Of a stretch of DNA of 64,000 nucleotides, positions 39,416 to 49,361 are shown piece by piece. A program made the position numbers and the translations under genes. Numbering within the stretch: position 1 is the first letter of the stretch; the number at the start of each line of letters is the position of its first letter. This DNA comes from Lachnospiraceae bacterium OF09-6 (GTDB taxonomy: Bacteria; Bacillota; Clostridia; Lachnospirales; Lachnospiraceae), in the NCBI GenBank assembly GCA_003435055.1, contig QUMM01000002.1:185447-249446 (forward strand), given 5' to 3'. Below the pieces are notes generated by a model that saw nothing but the letters and a program-made list of their open reading frames with translations, was not told the DNA's origin and did not search any database.

Positions 39416-41314
39416 ATGGCAAGAAAAGAATATGGTACACAATGGGGAAAAATGATCACATCGATTTCTCCCGCCTATATCAAAAAAGGATACCGTTATC
39501 TGAAGCGACATGGCATGAAGCAGTTTCTGATTCGTCTGACAGAACGGTTTCAGCAGGAGGACATTGATTACGAGACCTGGTTTGGGTTAAATAAGGCAAC
39601 AGAAAAAGAACTGCAGGAGCAGAGAAAGAATCCGCCGGAGCATGGACCGCTCATCAGTATCGTTGTGCCGGTATATCGTACACCGGAGATCTATCTGCGG
39701 GAAATGATTGAATCAGTTGTGAATCAGACTTACGGAAACTGGGAACTATGTCTGGCAGATGCCAGTCCAAAAGGCGAACAGCTTCGTCAGGATCTTAAAA
39801 AGATAAAGGGCAGAAAAACAAGAGAAGCTCTGATGAAGATTCCGGATGGAGATACGGAGCTGACTTCTGTGATCCGGGAGTACCAGTTAAAAGATTCCAG
39901 AATTCGTTATGAGATCCTGAAAGAAAATAAAAGTATCGCAGAGAACTCCAATGCAGCCATGGAGATGGCAACAGGTGATTTTGTGGGACTTCTGGATCAT
40001 GATGATACTCTGGAACCAAACGCACTGTATGAAGTGGCAGGGAAGATCTGTGAAGATGACCGGGTAGATGTAGTCTATACAGATGAGGACAAAATCAACA
40101 GCAAGGGAACAAAACATCTGACACCAAATATGAAGCCGGATTTTAATCTGGATCTGCTTCGTTCCAATAACTATATCTGTCATTTGTTCGTAGTGCGGCG
40201 TATTTTAATGGAAAAAGTTGGTGGATTCCGCAAGGAATTTGATGGAGCTCAGGACTATGATTTTATTCTGAGATGTACAGAAGAGGCAGAGAAGATTGCT
40301 CATGTGCACAAAGTATTATATCACTGGCGGACGCATGAGAAATCTACTTCAGATAATCCGGAAAGTAAGATTTATGCATTTCATGCAGGCAGGCGAGCAG
40401 TAGAAGCCCATCTTCAGAGACTGGGGATTCAGGCAGAAGTAGAAGAAACCTGCGATCTGGGATACTATCGGGTGAAGTATCCGGTGATTGGCAGTCCGAT
40501 GGTGTCGATCCTGATCCCGAACAAGGATCAGCTGCAAACACTGAAAAAATGTCTGAAGTCTATCTGGGAAAAGACAGAATACACAAATTATGAAATCCTG
40601 ATTATCGAGAATAACAGTACAGAAAAAGAAACGTTTGAGTTTTATAAAAAGATTGATGGCAGACATCATGTTCGTGTGCTTTACTGGGATAAGGAATTTA
40701 ATTATTCTGCTATTAATAATTTTGGTGCAACACAGGCAAAAGGAGAATATCTGCTGCTTCTGAATAATGATACGGAAGTGATTACAAAGGGATGGATGAA
40801 AGAATTGCTGTCTCATTGCCAGCGACCGGAAGTGGGGATGGTGGGAGCCAAGCTCTATTTCCCGGATAACACCATTCAGTCAGCAGGAACGATTATCGGA
40901 ATGGGCGGTATGGCAGATCATGCATTTGTCAATATGGACCGGAAGAAGTCGGGATATATGCACCGGGCATCCATTCAGGTGGATATGAGTGGTGTGACAG
41001 CGGCCTGTGCTATGGTAAAGAGATCTGTATATGAGGAAGTCCATGGACTGGAAGAAAAACTGACTGTTGCGTTTAACGATGTGGATCTGGGACTGAAGAT
41101 TGTGACAGCCGGGTATTTGATCGTATTTGATCCATATGCAGAATTGTATCATTATGAATCAAAGTCCAGAGGCGTCAATGATGAGAAAAAAGAACGACAT
41201 GCAAGGGAAGTAAAATATACCCAGGAGAAATGGGCAGATTTTCTGGCAGCAGGAGATCCGTGCTATAATCAGAATCTGACCCTGGCAAAGCATAATTTTT
41301 CTCTTCGCAAATAA
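39416..41314 (+). CDS. Two-domain GT2 glycosyltransferase (rhamnan-type)
   Basis: 632 residues with a basic 60-residue lead. Domain 1 (about 75-300) is intact: LISIVVPVYRTP, LLDHDDTLEPNAL, YTDEDKIN and LRSNNYICHL. Domain 2 (about 360-620) is intact: MVSILIPNKDQ, LLLNNDTEVI, VTAACAMVKRSVY and AFNDVDLGLKI. Compared with 33931 both catalytic sites are kept, so it may add two sugars in turn, as in bifunctional rhamnosyltransferases. It belongs to the same gene run as the aminotransferase, 13-16 nt after it. Confidence 0.88.
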   Translation: MARKEYGTQWGKMITSISPAYIKKGYRYLKRHGMKQFLIRLTERFQQEDIDYETWFGLNKATEKELQEQRKNPPEHGPLISIVVPVYRTPEIYLREMIESVVNQTYGNWELCLADASPKGEQLRQDLKKIKGRKTREALMKIPDGDTELTSVIREYQLKDSRIRYEILKENKSIAENSNAAMEMATGDFVGLLDHDDTLEPNALYEVAGKICEDDRVDVVYTDEDKINSKGTKHLTPNMKPDFNLDLLRSNNYICHLFVVRRILMEKVGGFRKEFDGAQDYDFILRCTEEAEKIAHVHKVLYHWRTHEKSTSDNPESKIYAFHAGRRAVEAHLQRLGIQAEVEETCDLGYYRVKYPVIGSPMVSILIPNKDQLQTLKKCLKSIWEKTEYTNYEILIIENNSTEKETFEFYKKIDGRHHVRVLYWDKEFNYSAINNFGATQAKGEYLLLLNNDTEVITKGWMKELLSHCQRPEVGMVGAKLYFPDNTIQSAGTIIGMGGMADHAFVNMDRKKSGYMHRASIQVDMSGVTAACAMVKRSVYEEVHGLEEKLTVAFNDVDLGLKIVTAGYLIVFDPYAELYHYESKSRGVNDEKKERHAREVKYTQEKWADFLAAGDPCYNQNLTLAKHNFSLRK

Positions 41315-41334
41315 AACCGGAGTATAGAAAATAT

Positions 41335-42294
41335 ATGGAAGTAACGGTAATTATACCAAACTGGAATGGAAAAGAATACATCAGCCAGTGCCTGGACAGT
41401 CTGAAAGATCAGAGTGTGGGGCAGGTGCCGGTGATTGTAGTAGATAATGCATCGGAAGATGGAAGCAGAGAATGTGTGGCAGAGCAGTATCCATGGGTGA
41501 AACTGATCTCGTTGGAACAGAATTACGGATTTTGCAGAGCAGTAAACGAAGGAATTCGTGCGGCACAAACAAAATATGTGATATTGCTGAACAATGATAT
41601 CCGTGCAGATCGGGATTTTGTCCGATATCTGTTATTGCGTGCAGGTAAGAATGAAAAGCTGTTTTCCTGTCAGGCAAAAATGCTTCAGATGGATCATCCG
41701 GATCGCATTGATAATGCAGGCGATCAGTACTGTGCGCTTGGATGGGCTTACACAAGAGGAAAAGACTGCCCGGCAGATAAGTTTTCTGAACCGGCAAAGA
41801 TCTTTTCAGCCTGCGGAGGTGCGGTTCTTTATCGAAGAGAAGTGTTTGACCAGATTGGATTATTTGATGAAGCGCATTTTGCTTATCTGGAAGATGTGGA
41901 TGTGGGGTATCGGGCACAGATCTGTGGCTATGAGAACTGGTATGAGCCTCAGGCGGTAGTTTACCACAAAGGCAGCGCAGCTACAGGATCCAGACACAAT
42001 ACTTTCAAAGTGTCTCATGCATCCAGAAATAATATTTATCTGATCTATAAGAATATGGCAAGATGGCAGATTCTCATTAACCTGCCATTTCTGTTTGCCG
42101 GATGTCTGATAAAGACACTCTATTTTATACCCAAGGGTCTGGGACATATTTACCTTGCTGGCCTGTGGAAAGGCGTACTGTTAAGCAGAAAAGGGGAAAA
42201 GTTTACACTTGTACCGGAAAATTTTGACAGATGTTGTAAAATACAGCTGACATTATGGCAAAATACATTTGGCTTATTAAGAAAAAATAAATAA
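41335..42294 (+). CDS. Family 2 glycosyltransferase (WbbL-like)
   Basis: 319 residues. It has VTVIIPNWNGKEYI, VVDNASEDGS, ILLNNDIRADRDF, ACGGAVLYRREVF and AYLEDVDVGYRAQ, the pattern of rhamnosyltransferases of the WbbL/RfbF group. One C-terminal amphipathic or membrane-skimming helix (LINLPFLFAGCLIKTLYFI) is present. It is the last gene of this run, followed by a promoter for the second initiating transferase. Confidence 0.87.
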   Translation: MEVTVIIPNWNGKEYISQCLDSLKDQSVGQVPVIVVDNASEDGSRECVAEQYPWVKLISLEQNYGFCRAVNEGIRAAQTKYVILLNNDIRADRDFVRYLLLRAGKNEKLFSCQAKMLQMDHPDRIDNAGDQYCALGWAYTRGKDCPADKFSEPAKIFSACGGAVLYRREVFDQIGLFDEAHFAYLEDVDVGYRAQICGYENWYEPQAVVYHKGSAATGSRHNTFKVSHASRNNIYLIYKNMARWQILINLPFLFAGCLIKTLYFIPKGLGHIYLAGLWKGVLLSRKGEKFTLVPENFDRCCKIQLTLWQNTFGLLRKNK

Positions 42295-42319
42295 AATTGT
42301 AATAAAATTGAAAGAATTA

Positions 42320-42348
42320 TTGCAATTTTCAGATTCGTCATGTATGAT
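42320..42348 (+). promoter_or_regulatory. Promoter of second initiating-transferase unit
   Basis: TTGCAA (42320-42325), a 17-bp spacer, and TATGAT (42343-42348), 34 nt before the TTG start. Confidence 0.6.
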
Positions 42349-42382
42349 GTAAAGGTACGTAGCTTATGAGGGGTGAAATACA

Positions 42383-43783
42383 TTGATAAAGGATAACCAG
42401 CAGTATTTTAATCGACTGCATGTTCTGATTGATGCCCTGATTACAGCCGGCTCCTATATGCTGGCGTGGTTTATTCAGATTAAGATTATAACCGGGGAAG
42501 AAATCGGTGTACTTCCGGCAGAGATGTACATGATGGTTCTGATACCGCTGATCCCGGGGATGCTTTTACTGAATTCCGCATTCAACCTGTATACACCAAA
42601 GCGGGTACAGGGGCGCAGATTAGAATTAAGCAATATACTAAAAGCAAATCTGTTCGGCATGCTGATTTTTATGGCAGCCGTTACATTGGTAAAGCAGCAT
42701 GAGTTCTCCAGACAGCTGATCTTTATCTTTTTTGGATTTAATATTTGTTTTGAAACACTGGAGAGGGTCATTATCCGTTGGGGACTGCGCAAGATCCGGC
42801 GCAGAGGAATGAATTTGAAGCATATTCTTCTGGTTGGTATGGGAGCGGCTGGCAAAGGATATATTGACCGTATTATGGATAATCCGGAATGGGGTTACCA
42901 TGTATTTGGAATTTTAGATGACAATATGGAACGTACAGCCACCTACCGTGGGATACAGATGATCGGACGGACGGAAGATCTGGAGGATATCCTGAAGGAA
43001 CATCAGCTGGACGAGATTATCATTGCGCTGAGTTTAAGTGAGTATTATAAACTGGCGCATATTGTTGCGGTCTGTGAGAAGTCGGGGGTGCATACTAAGT
43101 TAATTCCTGACTATGGCAATATCATACCAACCAGACCTTATACGGAGGACCTGATGGGACTACCGGTAATCAATATCCGGTATGTACCATTATCCAATAC
43201 ATTCAATGCAATGGCAAAGAGGGCAGTGGATATTGTTGGATCACTGGTGTGTATTGTGCTGTTTTCACCGATCATGCTTCTGGCGGCGCTTCTGGTAAAG
43301 CTGACTTCACCGGGACCGGTAATCTTCAGACAGGAGAGGGTGGGTCTGCACAATCAGCCATTTGTAATGTATAAGTTCCGTTCCATGCAGGTACAGAGCA
43401 AAAGCAGGGAAAAGGCAGGCTGGACCACAAAGAACGATGTCAGAGTAACCGGAGTTGGAAAGTTTATGAGAAGAACCAGCATCGATGAACTCCCACAGCT
43501 TTTTAATGTTTTAAAAGGTGAAATGAGTCTGATTGGTCCAAGACCGGAACGTCCACAATTTGTGGAAAAGTTCAGAGAAGAGATCCCGCGCTATATGGTA
43601 AAACATCAGGTAAGGCCTGGAATGACAGGATGGGCACAGGTGAATGGATATCGGGGGGATACTTCGATCCGTAAGAGAATTGACTGTGACCTCTATTATA
43701 TTGAGAACTGGACCATGGGACTGGATATCAAGATCCTGTTCCTGACGGTTTTTAAAGGATTTATAAATAAAAATGCATATTAG
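42383..43783 (+). CDS. Undecaprenyl-phosphate sugar phosphotransferase (initiating enzyme 2)
   Basis: 466 residues from a TTG start preceded by GAGGGG at good spacing. Four N-terminal helices, a nucleotide-binding-like middle (ILLVGMGAAGKGYI) and a C-terminal sugar transferase domain: KRAVDIVGSLVCIV, GPVIFRQERVG, YKFRSMQVQS, DELPQLFNVLKGEMSLIGPR and GMTGWAQVNGYRGDT. Architecture is that of WcaJ/WbaP-type enzymes transferring glucose-1-P or galactose-1-P. It is closer to the classical WcaJ form than the copy at 18481, so the window may contain two separate polymer systems. Confidence 0.92.
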   Translation: MIKDNQQYFNRLHVLIDALITAGSYMLAWFIQIKIITGEEIGVLPAEMYMMVLIPLIPGMLLLNSAFNLYTPKRVQGRRLELSNILKANLFGMLIFMAAVTLVKQHEFSRQLIFIFFGFNICFETLERVIIRWGLRKIRRRGMNLKHILLVGMGAAGKGYIDRIMDNPEWGYHVFGILDDNMERTATYRGIQMIGRTEDLEDILKEHQLDEIIIALSLSEYYKLAHIVAVCEKSGVHTKLIPDYGNIIPTRPYTEDLMGLPVINIRYVPLSNTFNAMAKRAVDIVGSLVCIVLFSPIMLLAALLVKLTSPGPVIFRQERVGLHNQPFVMYKFRSMQVQSKSREKAGWTTKNDVRVTGVGKFMRRTSIDELPQLFNVLKGEMSLIGPRPERPQFVEKFREEIPRYMVKHQVRPGMTGWAQVNGYRGDTSIRKRIDCDLYYIENWTMGLDIKILFLTVFKGFINKNAY

Positions 43784-43808
43784 ACAACAGGAGAAAAAGG
43801 GGAACATT

Positions 43809-45251
43809 ATGGCAAGAAGCAGAGACGAGCGTGAGAACAGAAGAACCGGAAGAGAAGCCGGCCATACTACGCAGACAAATCAGCAGAATCCAAATGGACA
43901 GCAGTATTATCAGCAGAATCCGAACGGACAGCAGTATTACCAGCAGAATCCGAACGGACAGCAGTATTACCAGCAGAATCCGAATGGACAGCAGTATTAC
44001 CAGCAGAATCCGAACGGACAACAGTACTATCAGCAGAATCCAAACGGACAACAGCAGTACTACAGACAGAATCCAAACGGACAACAGCAGTATTATCAAC
44101 AGAATCCATATGGACAGCAAAGATATTATCAGAACGCAAGAGGCCAGCAGGGATATGGTGTTCCTTATCAGGCAGAGATGGCGGGAGCGAATGATAAAAA
44201 GAAAAAGAAGAAAAAGAAACGTAAAGTATTATTCGTGTTTGAGATACTGTTATTACTTGTACTGGCTGTTGGATTATATGCAGCGGCAACACTTTCCAAG
44301 GTGCAGCGTGTACAGCTGAAAGATGATGAGATCAAACAGAAGGTACAGGAACAGCTCCCGGAATATACGGCCAAGGCTCTGCAGGGGTATTGGAATATTG
44401 CACTGTATGGTGTAGACTCCCGTGAGAACCTGGATGTGGGCCAGAGTGATACGATCATGGTATGCAGCATTAACAAGGATACCAAAGAAGTAAAACTGGC
44501 ATCTGTATATCGTGATACTTATCTGGAAACCGGCGATGGATCTTACAATTTCCGTAAGGCCACAGATGTTTATGGTATTTATGGAGTAGAACGTTCTATT
44601 CAGATGCTGAACGAGAACCTGGATCTTGATATTTCAGACTTCCTGACGGTTAACATGAATGTGGTTGCAGAAGTAGTAAATGATATCGGCGGTGTGGATA
44701 TTGATGTTCGTGAAGATGAGATCAATTTCCTGAACGGTTATCAGAATGAAGGCTCTGAGATTACCGGCCTGGAAATCGTACCGGTAACATCAGCAGGGAT
44801 GCAGACACTGAACGGACTTCAGGCATTATCCTATTGCCGTATCCGTTATACTGAGGCGATTGACTCCGAACATGAAGGCCTGGATTATGAACGTACTTAC
44901 AGACAGAGAAAGGTACTGGAACAGATCCTGGAAAAAGTGAAGAAGATGGATCCAATCACAATTACCAATATCGTTAAGGATGTTATGGGTCAGGTATCTA
45001 CCAGTCTTTCCACAACTGAGATCCTGAATCTTGCAAAGGATGTGGCTTCTTACAGTTTGGCAGATACTACGGGATTCCCGTTTGAAAAACAGACTGCGGA
45101 TGTAGATGCAGGTGACTGCGTTATTCCGGTAAATCTTGCACAGAATGTTACAGAACTGCATCAGTTCTTATTTGCAAATGAAGACTATACACCATCTGAT
45201 ACAGTACAGGGCATCAGTGACGAAATTGCTTATCGTACAGGTATTTCATAA
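43809..45251 (+). CDS. LytR-CpsA-Psr (LCP) family ligase with Gln/Tyr repeat tail
   Basis: 480 residues from ATG 43809 with AAAGGGG upstream (an earlier in-frame start lacks a ribosome site). The cytosolic N-terminus carries eight repeats of NPNGQQYYQQ, followed by a Lys-rich stretch, one helix (FVFEILLLLVLAVGLYAAAT) and an extracellular LCP domain with DSRENLDVGQSDTIMV, SVYRDTYLE and ALSYCRIRY. LCP enzymes move lipid-linked teichoic acid or capsule to peptidoglycan. It is coupled to the initiating transferase 26 nt upstream. Confidence 0.93.
   Translation: MARSRDERENRRTGREAGHTTQTNQQNPNGQQYYQQNPNGQQYYQQNPNGQQYYQQNPNGQQYYQQNPNGQQYYQQNPNGQQQYYRQNPNGQQQYYQQNPYGQQRYYQNARGQQGYGVPYQAEMAGANDKKKKKKKKRKVLFVFEILLLLVLAVGLYAAATLSKVQRVQLKDDEIKQKVQEQLPEYTAKALQGYWNIALYGVDSRENLDVGQSDTIMVCSINKDTKEVKLASVYRDTYLETGDGSYNFRKATDVYGIYGVERSIQMLNENLDLDISDFLTVNMNVVAEVVNDIGGVDIDVREDEINFLNGYQNEGSEITGLEIVPVTSAGMQTLNGLQALSYCRIRYTEAIDSEHEGLDYERTYRQRKVLEQILEKVKKMDPITITNIVKDVMGQVSTSLSTTEILNLAKDVASYSLADTTGFPFEKQTADVDAGDCVIPVNLAQNVTELHQFLFANEDYTPSDTVQGISDEIAYRTGIS
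43881..44130 (+). repeat. Eight-copy 30-33 bp in-frame tandem repeat
   Basis: Five near-identical 30-bp units, two 33-bp units with one extra Gln codon, and one diverged unit encode (Q)QNPNGQQ(Q)YY. Unit length is a multiple of three, so gain or loss changes tail length but keeps the LCP frame. Confidence 0.95.
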
Positions 45252-45261
45252 AGTAGATTTT

Positions 45262-45290
45262 GGGGGACTGTAAAGGCAGTCCCCCTGTTT
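45262..45290 (+). terminator. Terminator-like hairpin after the LCP gene
   Basis: A perfect 9-bp GC-rich stem GGGGGACTG (45262-45270) pairs with 45277-45285, followed by a short TGTTT. The weak T run may allow read-through to the next gene. Confidence 0.6.
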
Positions 45291-45324
45291 GGTTCGGTCT
45301 GTAAAAAACAGGAAAGGGAAAAAT

Positions 45325-46278
45325 ATGGAATATAGTATTGATATCATCATTCCCACATATAAACCGGATGCAACATTTGAAAAACTGATCAGCCGGCTTC
45401 AGCGTCAGACAGTGAAACCACAGAGAATTCTTGTGATTAACACCGAAGAGGTACTGTGGGAACAGGCTGAGTTCGATAAATCACCATTTGTATTCGGAAC
45501 ACTGGCTGGTATGAAAATGGAGTTGTATCATATCAGAAAAGAAGAGTTTGACCATGGCGGCACACGGGCATGGGCAGCTGGAAAATCACAGGCAGAATAC
45601 CTGATGTTTATGACACAGGATGCTATGCCTGCAGATCAGTATCTGATTGAGCGACTGCTGACAATCATGACACAGGATCCAATGATTGGTGCGGCTTATG
45701 CAAGACAACTTCCGACAGGCGATTGTGGTATTATAGAGCGTTATACCAGAGAGTTCAACTATGGAGAAAACAGTCTGATCAAAACGGCAGAAGATATCCC
45801 TCAGATGGGAATTAAGACATTTTTCTGTTCGGATGTGTGTGCGATGTATCGGAGAAATATTTATCTATCTGTAGGTGGGTTTGTCCGTCGTACGATTTTT
45901 AATGAAGATATGATCTGTGCCGGTACCATGATTCAAAAGGGATATAAGGTGGCTTATGCAGCGGATGCGAGGGTGATTCATTCCCATAATTACACGGCAA
46001 TGGAACAGTTTCACAGGAATTTTGATCTGGCAGTTTCGCAGACAGATCATCCGGAAATATTTCAGGGAATTGCTTCGGAAGGGGAAGGAATGCAGCTGGT
46101 GAAAAAAACGGCCGGATATCTGATGAAAAAACGATATTATTATTTACTTCCTAAGCTAATCTGGCAGAGTGGATGGAAATATCTGGGATATCGTGCCGGA
46201 AAAAGTTATCGTCATCTTCCCCAAAAGCTGGTGCTGAAGTTTACTTCGGATAAAAGTTATTGGGAAAAAAGAATTTGA
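45325..46278 (+). CDS. Family 2 glycosyltransferase (rhamnosyltransferase-like)
   Basis: 317 residues from ATG 45325, behind AGGAAAGGG. A longer in-frame reading from 45289 starts within the hairpin and is unlikely. It has SIDIIIPTYKPD, FMTQDAMPADQYL (the D-rich donor motif appears as QDA), FCSDVCAMYRRNIY and FNEDMICAG. This matches the rhamnosyltransferase group that includes RfbF. It is the last gene of the polymer region, and its separation by a hairpin suggests partly independent expression. Confidence 0.87.
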   Translation: MEYSIDIIIPTYKPDATFEKLISRLQRQTVKPQRILVINTEEVLWEQAEFDKSPFVFGTLAGMKMELYHIRKEEFDHGGTRAWAAGKSQAEYLMFMTQDAMPADQYLIERLLTIMTQDPMIGAAYARQLPTGDCGIIERYTREFNYGENSLIKTAEDIPQMGIKTFFCSDVCAMYRRNIYLSVGGFVRRTIFNEDMICAGTMIQKGYKVAYAADARVIHSHNYTAMEQFHRNFDLAVSQTDHPEIFQGIASEGEGMQLVKKTAGYLMKKRYYYLLPKLIWQSGWKYLGYRAGKSYRHLPQKLVLKFTSDKSYWEKRI

Positions 46279-46291
46279 AGGACATCACAGA

Positions 46292-46320
46292 TTGAACACA
46301 AATATCTGTTAAAATATTTA
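46292..46320 (+). promoter_or_regulatory. Possible promoter of the HtrA-like gene
   Basis: TTGAAC (46292-46297), a 17-bp spacer, and TATTTA (46315-46320), 26 nt before the start codon. The -10 is weak. Confidence 0.4.
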
Positions 46321-46346
46321 AATTATAATAACAGGGGGATGGGAAG

Positions 46347-47830
46347 ATGCACAGAAAAAATTACTGGCGCAGCCTTGCGGCACTGGCCATGGCAGCCTGC
46401 ATTATGAGTGTATCCGCAGGCAGCATGAGTGTAGCTGCACAGGAAGCAACAGAAAGTGAACGGATTAAGATAGGATCTGATTTCTCTAAGAGAGAGAAGG
46501 AAGAAATGGATACAGAGGAGACTGAGACGGAAACAGAGAGTGAAGCACAGAAAGAAAATGCTTCAGATCAGAAAATTGGGAATCTGATTGGAACGACTGA
46601 ACTGCTGGAGGAAAAAGATCAGCAGAGCCTGCCTGATATCTCCGCTGTAGCAGAGAATGTTATGCCATCTATTGTAGCGATTACCAATGCCGGAGTAGAG
46701 ACAATCAGCTACTACGGAACAGAATATCAGATGGACAGTGAGAGCACTGGATCTGGTATCATTGTAGGAAAAAATGACAGTGAACTGCTGATTGCTACCA
46801 ACCAGCATGTGGTAGAAGGTGCCGAGGAACTTACCGTATGCTTTACTGTTGATGCGGAGGATAAGGATAAATTAGTTCCTGCTCAGGTGAAGGGGACTGA
46901 TTCGACATGGGACCTGGCTGTGATAGCAGTGAATTTGAGTGATATCAGCGAGGATGTGGCAGGAAAGATCAAAGTAGCACAGATGGGAGATTCCGATCAA
47001 ACTGAGGTGGGAGAATATGCAGTAGCCATTGGCAATGCGTTAGGATATGGACAGTCAGTAACCTTTGGCATTATCAGTGCCTGAACCGGGAGATTTCTGT
47101 TTCTACTAATAATGGAGTAGTAACAAATCCTATGATACAGACAGATGCAGCCATTAATTTTGGCAACAGCGGTGGCGCACTCCTGAATTTAAAGGGAGAA
47201 CTGATCGGTATCAATTCAGCAAAGGCAGCAGAGACCGGAGTGGAAGGCATGGGATATGCCATCCCGGTCAATACAGCCAAGCCAATTATCGAAGATCTGA
47301 TGAATCAGGTGACCAGAACAAAAGTCCGTGCAGAAGATGCCGGAGCATTGGGACTGGTTCCGGTAGATGTATCTGAGGAAGCGAGACAGATATACAACAT
47401 TCCGACTGGTGCCTTTGTATATGAACTGACAGAAGGCAGTGCCGCAGAAAAGGCAGGAATTCGTGAAGGTGATATTATTGTCAAGCTGGACAAGACAGGA
47501 ATTAGTTCCAAGAGTGAGCTCCTGGATCGGATGCAGTATTACGCAGCAGGCGAGACGGTAGCCGTTACTGTAAAACGTTCTGGCTCAGATGGATATGAAG
47601 AAAAGGTAATAGAAGTAGAACTTGGAAAAAAGAGTGACCTTCCGGGATATCAGAACAGTACGCAGGATGACAGTGATACACAGGATTCGGAAGAAGAGAC
47701 AGAAGGACCTGATAACAGTCAGGATGGAGAAGGCTATCAGGACTGGTATGACTTTGGAGAAAGAGGCCAGATCCCGTTTTCTGATGGAAACGGGGATCTT
47801 GGAGATCTGTTCCGTTACTTTGGATTTTAA
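46347..47830 (+). CDS. htrA: HtrA/DegP-like serine protease with PDZ domain (one-base frame break)
   Basis: 494 residues after repair. A signal or anchor segment (ALAMAACIMSVSAGSMSVAA) leads to an acidic Thr/Glu linker. The trypsin-like domain has His in ATNQHVVEGA, Asp in STWDLAVIAV and Ser in NFGNSGGALLN. The PDZ domain follows (about 345-440, GIREGDIIVKLD). The frame breaks at 47080-47081. One more C (GCCCTG) restores IISALNREISVSTNNGVV, the family sequence before the catalytic Ser. It degrades or holds damaged envelope proteins. The C-terminus is acidic, rich in Asp, Glu and Gln. Confidence 0.93.
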
Positions 47831-47835
47831 ACAGC

Positions 47836-47867
47836 AAATGCCATGGGAAAAACCCATGGCATTTTTT
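47836..47867 (+). terminator. Rho-independent terminator after htrA
   Basis: A perfect 12-bp stem (47836-47847 with 47853-47864), A5 loop and T6 run. Confidence 0.92.
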
Positions 47868-47877
47868 AAAATTATGC

Positions 47878-47906
47878 TTGTATAAAAAACAGATGTATGT
47901 TAGTAT
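47878..47906 (+). promoter_or_regulatory. Promoter of the clpX-sigma unit
   Basis: TTGTAT (47878-47883), a 17-bp spacer, and TAGTAT (47901-47906), starting just after the htrA terminator. Confidence 0.55.
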
Positions 47907-47951
47907 TACTTATTATGGGTTCAGTATGCGTCAATAAAAGGAGAAAAATAC

Positions 47952-49361
47952 GTGTCAGAAGAAAAGAAGACAGAAGAGTTAATCGAAGAGACAACAGCAT
48001 CCTCGACAGAACATGACACAGATGAATATGAGAAAGTCTGCTGTATCTGCCACAGGCCGGAGAGCAAGACCGGTAAGATGATTGAGCTGATGCCTAATAT
48101 GTGTATCTGTCCGGACTGTATGCAGAAGTCCTTCGACAGCATGAGTAAAATGGATGCGAACACCTATCAGGAACTGATGGAGATGTCCAAACGTTTCCCA
48201 AATATGCAGATGATCAATGTATCCGATCTGACCAATCAGGTGCCTCAACGGCAGAAGGTAAAGAAGAAAAGCAAAGCACCTGCATTAGACCTGAAGTCTG
48301 TTCCGGCACCCCATAAGATCAAAGAAAAGCTGGATGAATATGTCATTGGGCAGGAATATGCAAAAAAGGTGATTTCTGTAGCCGTATACAATCATTATAA
48401 ACGAGTGGCTACCGGAACAATGGACGATATTGAGATTGAGAAGTCTAATATGTTGATGATTGGACCAACAGGATCTGGGAAGACCTATCTGGTAAAGACA
48501 CTGGCCAGACTTCTGGATGTGCCGCTGGCAATTGCAGATGCGACATCCCTTACAGAGGCAGGGTATATCGGAGACGACATTGAAAGCGTAGTATCCAAGC
48601 TGCTTGCTGCCGCCGGGAATGATGTGCAGAAGGCAGAGCAGGGAATCATTTTTATAGATGAGATAGATAAGATAGCAAAGAAAAAGAACACAAATCAACG
48701 AGATGTCAGTGGGGAATCTGTTCAGCAAGGAATGTTAAAACTTTTAGAAGGCAGTGAAGTGGAAGTCCCGGTGGGCTCCAACAGTAAAAATGCCATGGTC
48801 CCGTTGGAGACAGTGAATACCAGGAACATATTGTTTATTTGTGGAGGCGCCTTTCCAGGTCTGGAAGATATTATAAAGGAACGATTGACGAAACAGTCAT
48901 CGATGGGGTTCCAGGCAGACCTGAAGGATAAATATAATGACGACCCGAATCTTTTAGAAAAAGTAACCATAGAGGACATTCGCAGTTTTGGAATGATTCC
49001 TGAATTTATCGGACGTCTGCCGATTATATTTACCCTGAAGGGGCTGGACAAGGATATGCTGGTTAAGATTTTAAAAGAGCCGAAGAATGCGATTTTAAAA
49101 CAATACCAGAAACTGCTGGCGCTGGACGAAGTAAAGCTGGAATTTGAGGATGGAGCTCTGGAAGCCATTGCTGAAAAGGCGTTGGAAAGGAAAACAGGAG
49201 CCAGAGCACTTAGGGCAATCATTGAAGAAATAATGCTCGATATCATGTATGAAATTCCCAAAGATGATAATATTGGTAAAGTAACGATTACCAGGGAATA
49301 TGTGGAGCATAAAGGCGGCCCGAAGATTACCTTGAGAGGAGATATGGTAATTTATGGATGA
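47952..49361 (+). CDS. clpX: ClpX-family AAA+ unfoldase
   Basis: 469 residues from GTG 47952 behind AAGGAG. An acidic lead precedes a zinc domain with CCICH and CICPDC, a spacing and residue set unlike the usual CSFCGK/CDEC form. The AAA+ core has Walker A GPTGSGKT, Walker B IIFIDEID, pore loop AGYIGDD (usually GYVG) and sensor [16 protein letters not shown]. The ClpP-docking loop reads SMGF where IGF or LGF is common. There is no clpP here, and it overlaps a sigma factor gene by 8 nt. Probably a second ClpX with special substrates. Confidence 0.88.
   Translation: MSEEKKTEELIEETTASSTEHDTDEYEKVCCICHRPESKTGKMIELMPNMCICPDCMQKSFDSMSKMDANTYQELMEMSKRFPNMQMINVSDLTNQVPQRQKVKKKSKAPALDLKSVPAPHKIKEKLDEYVIGQEYAKKVISVAVYNHYKRVATGTMDDIEIEKSNMLMIGPTGSGKTYLVKTLARLLDVPLAIADATSLTEAGYIGDDIESVVSKLLAAAGNDVQKAEQGIIFIDEIDKIAKKKNTNQRDVSGESVQQGMLKLLEGSEVEVPVGSNSKNAMVPLETVNTRNILFICGGAFPGLEDIIKERLTKQSSMGFQADLKDKYNDDPNLLEKVTIEDIRSFGMIPEFIGRLPIIFTLKGLDKDMLVKILKEPKNAILKQYQKLLALDEVKLEFEDGALEAIAEKALERKTGARALRAIIEEIMLDIMYEIPKDDNIGKVTITREYVEHKGGPKITLRGDMVIYG

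Noticed and set aside
43881..44130. CRISPR-like array because of regular 30-bp repeats
   Set aside because: The repeats are contiguous without spacers and keep an open reading frame inside the LCP gene.
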